The translations under genes were made by a program, and so were the position numbers. This document shows, piece by piece, positions 51,201 to 60,174 of a stretch of 64,000 bases of DNA; positions within the stretch are counted from its first letter, which is position 1, and every line of letters starts with the position of its first letter. Source of the stretch: Neodontobutis hainanensis (lineage: Eukaryota; Chordata; Actinopteri; Gobiiformes; Odontobutidae); NCBI GenBank assembly GCA_024349245.1, contig JALDNG010000016.1, positions 496,001-560,000 on the forward strand. The letters are read 5' to 3'. Below the pieces are notes generated by a model. It was not told where the DNA came from. It searched no databases and saw only the letters and a program-made list of their open reading frames with translations.

Positions 51201-54200
51201 CGCTGTTAAACACTTAAAACTGTTCACTTTGAAGTTGTATTGTAATTTAGCATAACATGTGATGGGTTGAAATTTGCTGTACATTTGCCCTATCGAGGTT
51301 CACATTTACTTGTGTTTACAGAGTCTATACTTTCACATAGATAAGATTACAATAACTTATCTTTCACCATTAACAAATTTAGTAAGTTTCTAGTAAAATG
51401 AAAGGTTTTCAAGGAAGGACGGTGGGTTATGGGGACATGAGAATCTCCACAGATAAGGTTCTTGAAATGACTGTTACCTTGATATCATATGTGCAAACAG
51501 GGTTTATTGATTTAAACTAGGAGTTGGAAAATGAAGGCAGTGCATTTTGGGAAGGATTGCTACAGGTCACAAGTTCAGGAGCTCTTCATGTGTCTTAAAC
51601 ATAAGTAAAATGACTGTAATATGCTTTGAAAATAGCTTGGCTAGTTCTAGTTGTTTTTTCTGTTCTAAACAAAGAATTAGTCTGGACTCTGTGGTTTTAA
51701 ATACGTTGGATTTACAATGAGCAACAAATGCAAAATAGACCTCTGGACATATTTATGAAACTGCTGTGAAGGGAAGAGATTTGAGACCCATTTCACACAG
51801 ACCAGATCATTTTTCAAGAGTGAGTGGGTATGACTAGCTATGCTAGTTTAAAAATAACTTTTTTCAGCATTATTTGTTGCTTCAAACATAACTTTTCTAT
51901 CACAATCCAGGACATGTCAGATAATGCTAACTGTCTAGGGGCACAGTGGTTTAGGTTGTAGCGCGGTACATTTATTTTATGCTGCTTTAAAATTGCTGCA
52001 CTGTGCTGTCAAGTATTGTTCCAAAACAAACTCCATACAAAATACATGCATACACCTACTGTTCACAGTGCCATAAATGAAAAGATTTTCTGAACGTCAA
52101 AATACGACCTCTGAATTGAGCAGAGTCAGTGTTATCACTGTATGACAATAATTAGAGCTCAAAAACAATAGAGTTATACATTTGCAGTTTAGGGCTAGAT
52201 GGCTCACAAAAAGGACAAAGTTTATCTCAAAAAATGACAGATACATGTAAAGCTAATATCAGCTGTACAGTAAAATGCAGTATAGGCCATCCAGACACCA
52301 GGGCTCAGCTGACAAGCCAAACCAATAAGGACTGAGGGATCTGCATCTGGGCGTCAGTATTATACCACAGAAGAGGTGCAGCCAGGCCGTCAGTCAGCCA
52401 CAATGCGTTACACAACCAGCTCAGCCCTGACAGCGAGGTGTATTGTTTCGGATTTGCTTTTCAAATCAGATATCTGTTGGTTTGCTTCAATAATCCCGTG
52501 ATATAGGCAGCATTAATGTATTCACCTTGAGCCAACACCGGAGGGGACATGAGAGCAGATTTAAGCTTGTCTGCTAAATTACATTGCTCCCGAACAGGAT
52601 ACAACTGAGGCAGGCAATGAGCCAACACATCATTCTGTCTGTCTCTCAGATAAAACCGTCAATATAGTGCATGAAGAATGAGTAGCGTGTGTTAACGTGT
52701 ACTGAACTGATGGATAGTGTAGGTGAGTAGAGGCCTGGAGTTGAAGAAAATATAGTGTGACATTCAGGTCGAGCTTCAGAAGGCCGGCTGCAAAGAGACA
52801 GCTGTGACATATGAGTGCGGGTGTGGGGCGCTGACACGTGGTATGTCGTATGAGGGTGGACATCTATTGATTCTCCTAAAATAGATGAAAAAATCTGCAG
52901 AGGAGTTTGGTGCTGCACTTGTTAAAGGTGGAGTGTGTATTTTTTTAATGACATCTAGTGGCAAAAGTGCATGTTAAAAAGGTAAAAAAGATGATAAGTT
53001 CACTTAATTAATTTAGATCATTAACTTCTTAAGCTTCCTGCAAGAAAGTGTGCTTGAAAAGAAACACAAGTGTGCCTCTCCTCCAGCAGCGCTCAGTTTG
53101 TCCTCTCTAGGCTGTTGTGGGAAAAGGAAGTATATAAACATCACAAAATAGATAAATGCAAAATGTTAGATGTGATTTTACAAACTAGAAAACATACTTT
53201 TACACTAAATACTACCTCATTTTACACAATGTACTGTGAGTTTGGTCTTGGTATAAATTTAATATCAGTACTTTTCTGCTTCCATGTTAGTTTTGTGATC
53301 GAGATAACAAAAAGTTGTTGATGAAAGTAAAAAGCTCAGGACCTTGGGGTTTCTACGCCTATTTCTAATTTCCTGTGTTTTCCCAGATGTAGACACAACC
53401 AAGGACCCTTGTCAGAAGGTTAAGTGCAGCCAACACAAGGTGTGTATTGCCCAGGGCTACCAGAGAGCTGTATGCGTCAACCGCAAAAAGCTGGAGCACA
53501 GGTAAGCATTTGAAGTGACTCTCTGATGCATCCTGAAAAACTCTTCCTTGTTTATTTAGAAAGAAACATGAGGTCAAACCTGGGACGGGATGTGTTTTCC
53601 AGTTTTCCAAGCAGTGATAACAAAGCTTGTTTGTACATCAGTGCAGTTCCGATGTCTGCTGTTTAATGATAAACTAATTCATGCAGACCACACGGAGCAG
53701 GGCTGTGTGGTATTGTACAGCGTTAGGTTGGTGCTGAGGATGAGCACAGCAGGACATAGTGATGTTCAAGTGTTTGTGTGTCCTGCACCCTGCAGACTAA
53801 AACAGCCTGCTCTCCGGTCCCCTGACGGCAACTGTCAGCCCTGTCCCATCTCCTCCACTGGGCCTGTGTGCGGGTCAGACGGACACAACTACGCCTCTAA
53901 GGTACACTGAGAAAAACAAAATTGTGGCGTTAATAAAGGTCACGTAATATGGCCTTTTTAAATTTTAGTTATAAGATTTGGTTTCCAAATATATGCAATT
54001 TCAAAACTGTTCTGTAAAATGAAGTGATCCCACTGAAACGCTCAGTGGGATCACTTCATTTTAAAGCATTAAATAAGCAGAATGAACTACTTTGGATTCT
54101 TTTCCACCTTTTAAGTTTCCATTAGCTCTCATTGGTCAGTTGGACATGGCAGAGTGCAATCAAACATGGACCAATCTGGAATGAGGCAATTTGTGACCCA

Positions 54201-57200
54201 CAAAATAGCTGATTTAGAAAGTTGGGGATCTCTATGCAGTAGAAATGATCTATTGAATATAATATAGAGAAAGAAACGTTTTAGGTTTAGCTTTCAGTTT
54301 TGGGGGTTTTGTAGAATTTAAAGTTAAGAAGTGATCCAAATTACTAAAGCAAAGATGAAAAATAAAATAAAATTAAAAATCTAGGATTTCTGATTGACTT
54401 TTTTTAAGTCGATAAAAAATCCCAATGTATTTTGATACAATACGGCCATTATCATCCACTCAACATTAGTCTTTTACATTATTGATAATCCAAGTGGGAT
54501 TATTGAGTGAAACGTGCCCTTTATTGTATGCTTTTTGACATACATATTCAGTTAATGTTATGTAATGAAAGCCGGTTTATAAGATATACTGTAGATGTGG
54601 AAATGAAAAGGAATGCTTCTGAAAACAATTCTATTTACAATAAAAATCTGCAAGACATTCATGTGCAGTCCCTGGATATACACGCCATGGTGGCATGAAA
54701 AAAGTCAAGCATTGTAAAGAGACTCCTGTGGGAATAACAGAGACAAAGAAGCGTGATTTATAGCCTCAGAAGGACCAATTGGTGGCTTGTAGTGACAGAA
54801 TCCCCAGTGTCTATTGATTTATGCTTTGTCTTTTGGATCACTATTGCTGACCTTGTGCACCAGTAGAGGTTAGAAAGCATATTCAGCAGCACCCAGTCTC
54901 AGATTTAAATTAAAGCTTACAGTCGGTCACCTCATGAATATTTGATCTGCCTTGCTGCAATAAGTCATTTTCTTTTCACCTTTGTGTCTCCTTGTCGTTG
55001 TTACTGGAGTGTGCTGTGTGCCGTGTGTCATTACATGCTCGCGTATATGTTTGCGTTGCAGTGCAAGCTGGAGCAGCAGGCATGTCTTACAGGAAAGGAA
55101 CTCACTCTCAAGTGCTCTGGTCTGTGTCCTTGTCCTACCCCTGCTCCAACTCCCAAGGACACTAAGCACGGTAGGAAGAAACACACTGCGATGGTTATGG
55201 CAACAGAATACACCCACTCTGCTGAATATAAATAGTAACAATAACAGCAGAATAATGCTGCACTCATGCTCCTCGGTTGGTTCTTGTTTCCATGTTTGGA
55301 AGTCATTTCACTGACTTCACTGTGTTCATGTTCTTCCTATTAAGAGTTTAATACTGTACTAATCTTAAAAAATTAAAATGAAATGTATATGTAGCAAACA
55401 TATTGAGTCATAAAGAAGTCCTGAGACTGGGGGCTCCAGTTGCCATTATTGACATACTTTTTTTCCCGTCACAATCGGTTTCAAGCAGCAGATATTTTGT
55501 TTAAGTTTAGCTTCTACTGACAACTTCTCATTTCACTTCTGGTTTAAAATTTGTAGTAAAAAAAGAATGTGCCGTTTGTTGGAGTCTGTTTCTGGGTGAC
55601 ATGGGCCTACAGTTTAGTTCAGACTTTCCTTTTTAAATCCCCTAAAGAGGACTCAGTTTTTGTGAATGCATGTATAAGACCAGTAAATATAATTAGATGC
55701 AATAATGATATTTTTCCTTAACCTCAGAGAGCTGTACTGGACAGGATCTAGCTGATCTCGGCGAGCGTCTAAGGGACTGGTTCCAGCTTCTGCAAAGCAA
55801 TGCCAAGCAAAACAACAACACCAAGTCTGGGGCCAAACCCACTGCAGCAAACACTGCATCAGGTTAGTTTTTCTTCTTAATGAATCCCTGCTGCACTAAG
55901 AAAAAAGGTTACTATGTCTAAGCTACAGCCACTATACCATAAAAACTGAACAAGTCATTCATCCTGCTATTAAATCTACAGGCACATTCAGTCTAGACTT
56001 GATTTGTTGATGCCCAGGTAGTGCTTCTTACACTAAGACATCTTCTGTAGGTGAACCCATAGCTCCTGGCACGTTTACTCTTAAATGCTGTGTTTCTTCG
56101 TCCTCTTTAAGCTTTAGCTATGCCCAACAAACAGCTATGATTTGAAAGTTGTGAACATTTAAAGGTTGTGGAATGAAGTTAAAAAGTTTAAAAAAAAGAA
56201 AAATTAAAAAAGTAGAATATTCGTCAAAGCATTCAGAATGAGCTGGTCAGTGTGTGGGCGCCTGATAAGCACCTAGTTTAAATGAGCTTTGAAGTCTGGA
56301 ATGTAAAAATCTTGTGCATGGCTTGGATAAAGTCACATCATTTTTCAGTGACAGCATTTTTTTAAAGCAATGTGAATAAGAGTTTGGCAAGACTATACAG
56401 CCCCTCCTTGAACCGCCACCTTATTGTGGAGGGGTTTGAGTACCCGAATGATCCTAGGAGCTATGTTGTCCAAAGCTATATGCCACTGTTAGGGTCACCC
56501 AAGGCCAACAGGTTCTAGGTGACGGGTCAGACTAAGAGCAGTTCAGAGGCCCTTTATAATGAAACTAAAAACAAGGACTGTGACCCGGCATTGCACAGCC
56601 GGACTCCACCCTGGAGCCAGGCCTGGGGTTGGGGCTCTAACGAGAGCTCCTTGTGGCCGGGCCTTCCTCTGGGAGGAAAGCTAAAAAGTGGGACTCCGTC
56701 GTTCTAATGGGGGACTTCAACGCTCACATGGGCAGCGACAGTGACACCTGGAGGGGCCCCTGATCTGCACTCGAGCAGGGTTTTGTTATTGGACTTCTGT
56801 GCTAGTCAAAGTTTGTCTATAACAAACACCAGGTCCATCAGAGCATCAGTGCATGTGGCACCAGGACACCCTAGGCTGGAGGTTGATGATCAATTTTGTG
56901 GTTGGTTTGTCTGACCTCCGGCCATATGTCTTGGACACTCGGGTGAAGAGAGGGATGTAGCTGTCAACTGATCACCACCTGGTAGTATTATTATTATTTT
57001 TATTATTATTACATTAAATTTATATAGCGCTTTTCAGGGGCCTCAGCGGCGCTTTACATATCCATTATTCATTCACTTCACAGTCACACACTGGTGGTAA
57101 GCTACATCTGTAGCCACTGCTGCCAGAGATGTGGCAGCCATTCCGCGCCTACGGACTCTCCGACCATCACCAAATACATCCACTAAACATTCTTACACAT

Positions 57201-59823
57201 TCATACCCCAGTGCCACAGACACTGAAGGCAAGGAGGGTTAAGTGTCTTGCCCAAGGACACAATGACAGTATGCACTGCGGGGAAAGCGAACCTTCTGGT
57301 TGTAGGACAACCGCTCAACCACTGAGCCACTGTGCCCCTAGTATATCATTCCTGACTAAGAAATACACTGTAACTCTTGCCCAAAAGATTGTTTCAAATT
57401 CACATCACCCCCTGTGGTCTGAGTATGAACTCATACCTTCAGGACGCAGCTACAGGAGGCCACAGTTGAAGACCAAGAGACGTCTCACATCCTTTGTTAC
57501 AAGAACTATTCAGCTGCTCGACTCAGATAATGGTTTTATTCTTTTTCTACATTGTACTGAACTTGCTGACATTCTAAAGTTAAACCTGTGATTTTTTTGA
57601 TTGTATTTTGTATTCCTTTATTGTATTTATTGTCTTGCAGTGCTTTTAGTAATTGTGTTATGTCCACTGTGCTGCCCTGTCTGTAGTGTTGAATGTATCT
57701 CTGTTTTTTACGATCTTGGTGCAGAACAACTTCCCCTCGTGGCAATAAAGTTTTCATTCATTCATTCATGCGAGAATAAACAGCTCATTCATTTCACATT
57801 CTTTTTAATAAACACAGTGCATGCTGTTCACCATATACTGCACTATGTAAGTTGTATAAGTGATGGGGCCCAGTACCAATAAATAAAGTACACACAAAAA
57901 TCTATATATTTTAAATCAAAACGTTCATTTACACAATTCAGAAAAGTTACATTGTGCTGCTTTAATTTGTAGTAATGGCAAGTCAAGGAAATCATAGTGG
58001 ACATGTCCAGCGTTTATCATTTAGTATTTCTACACATCTATTTGTTTCATGTGTGTCAAACTTCCCAATACCCAAGAACCCTCTTATGTGTTGGCTGCTG
58101 TTGCTCCTGCTGTCACATGCAAATTCATTTGAATAGCAAGCTCCCCATATGAATATTCACCAATGAATCAAAATTGTTGTGCTAAAGCCAGTCACGATCC
58201 CCTCTCTATTGTTATCTTTACAAACCATGGTGACTTAAGGACTGTCTGGATAAACTTGCAACAGTAGCCAATGCTAGCTGCCTATTACACCAGTGCCATT
58301 ACAGCAGCAACAGTGTGCATCTTGATTTAGATTAACAGACCCTGAAGAATAAGCTCCCATTGCAACACACTCCAAATTAAATTGGCTTTCAGGGGCAACA
58401 AATGATGTGTCAGATCATACTGGCATGATTTCATTTTCCATTTGTGCAGCTGCCTCTGATATGATTGTTTTTCTCTCTGTCTGTGTGCTTGCAGTGCTGG
58501 ACAGGAGCCTGGTGGCCAGCTGTAAAGACTCCATAGGCTGGATGTTTTCCAAGCTGGACACCAATGGCGACCTGTACCTGGACCAGGCCGAACTAGCCGC
58601 CATCAACCTGGACAAGTACGAGATCTGCATTCGGCCTTTCTTCAACTCCTGCGATTCCTACAAGGACGCCAAAGTCTCCACAGCTGAATGGTGCCTGTGC
58701 TTCTGGAGAGAGAGTGAGTATAAAGGGTGTGGGCTGAGTGTGTCTATCCTCAGGCTGGCATACATTCATGTTCAGGTGGGCTGACATAATCCCCCAAGTG
58801 AATGACTTCAAGATGTTCTGCTGCCTTTTTGGTGTACTGTAGCTGCTCCGGCACTGTGTGTGGGTCCATCACTCTTCCCACTCATACTCCACTTGGCCTT
58901 TAGGGGAAAATAGTAACCAGTAGGCATTAAAACATTCCTGCTGCTTGTTGACGGCCTGTTGCTCCCACTGCTCTCTGAAGTTATGTCTGGCTAGCAGCAA
59001 GCCAAAGAAATGAAATAGGGGTAAAATTATTTTGGAATAGTTGGATAGCCTTATCTTTACACTCTATAACTTTGTCATTTTGGAATAGCAAGATATAATG
59101 ATCTAGATATATTTTTATAGAGTTGAAAGAGTTACTCAGTCATGTGACTTGCAGAAAGCTACTAAGCAAATAAGTCTGTCTCCTACTATCAAAACTATAA
59201 AAACAAACTATCAAAATACAGAGCGCCTCTGCACTGCTGACCTGCTCTACTCTTACTTACAAAGTTGTAAATCCACTGTCCGCATTAAAGAAAACCATGT
59301 TATGTTTTTATATTGGTGGTCTCTCCTCCCACTTGTGACACATTAGACACTTATTTATGTCCATCTTGCCACGACTTGAATGCCTAAGCTAGTGAGTCAA
59401 ATCTACTCTACTCTAAAAACAAACAAGAACACCAAACAAAATGGCAAATTGGCATAAAAATATGATAAAATAGTGTCAAATGAGAATGGTGTACACTTTT
59501 TGTGGAGTTGCTGTTTCTAAAAAAAAATATTTTTTGCTGTTCCAGAGCCTCCCTGCCTGGCCGAACTGGAGAGGATCCAAGTACTAGATGGAGGCAAAAG
59601 AAAGTTTGGTAAGTATCTTAAAAGAGCAAGCCAAGTGGATCAGCTATTCTTGGTTGAGGGGGTTTTGTAAAAACAGACAACAAGCAGGAGGCGAGGATTA
59701 GTTCCCGATCGGTCTCATGGATTAGAACGTGATATTAGAACAGACGGCAAAGGAAAGGCAGCCATCACTCTTTGTGTGTGTGCGTGTGCGTGCGCGTGCG
59801 CGTGTGTGTGTGTGCGTGTGCGT

Positions 59824-59859
<36 letters not shown>

Positions 59860-59861
59860 GT

Positions 59862-59939
<78 letters not shown>

Positions 59940-60122
59940 GTGTCTGTCTGTCTGTGTGTGTGTGTGTGTGTGTGTGTGCGTGCTCGTGTGTGTGTGTGCG
60001 TTCGCGTGTGTGTGTGCGTGTGCTTGTGTGTGTGTGTGCGTGTGTGTCTGTGTGTGTGTCTGTGTGTGTGTGTCTGTGTGTGTGTGTGCCTCTGTGTGTG
60101 TGTGTCTGTGTGTGTGTGTCTG

Positions 60123-60174
<52 letters not shown>

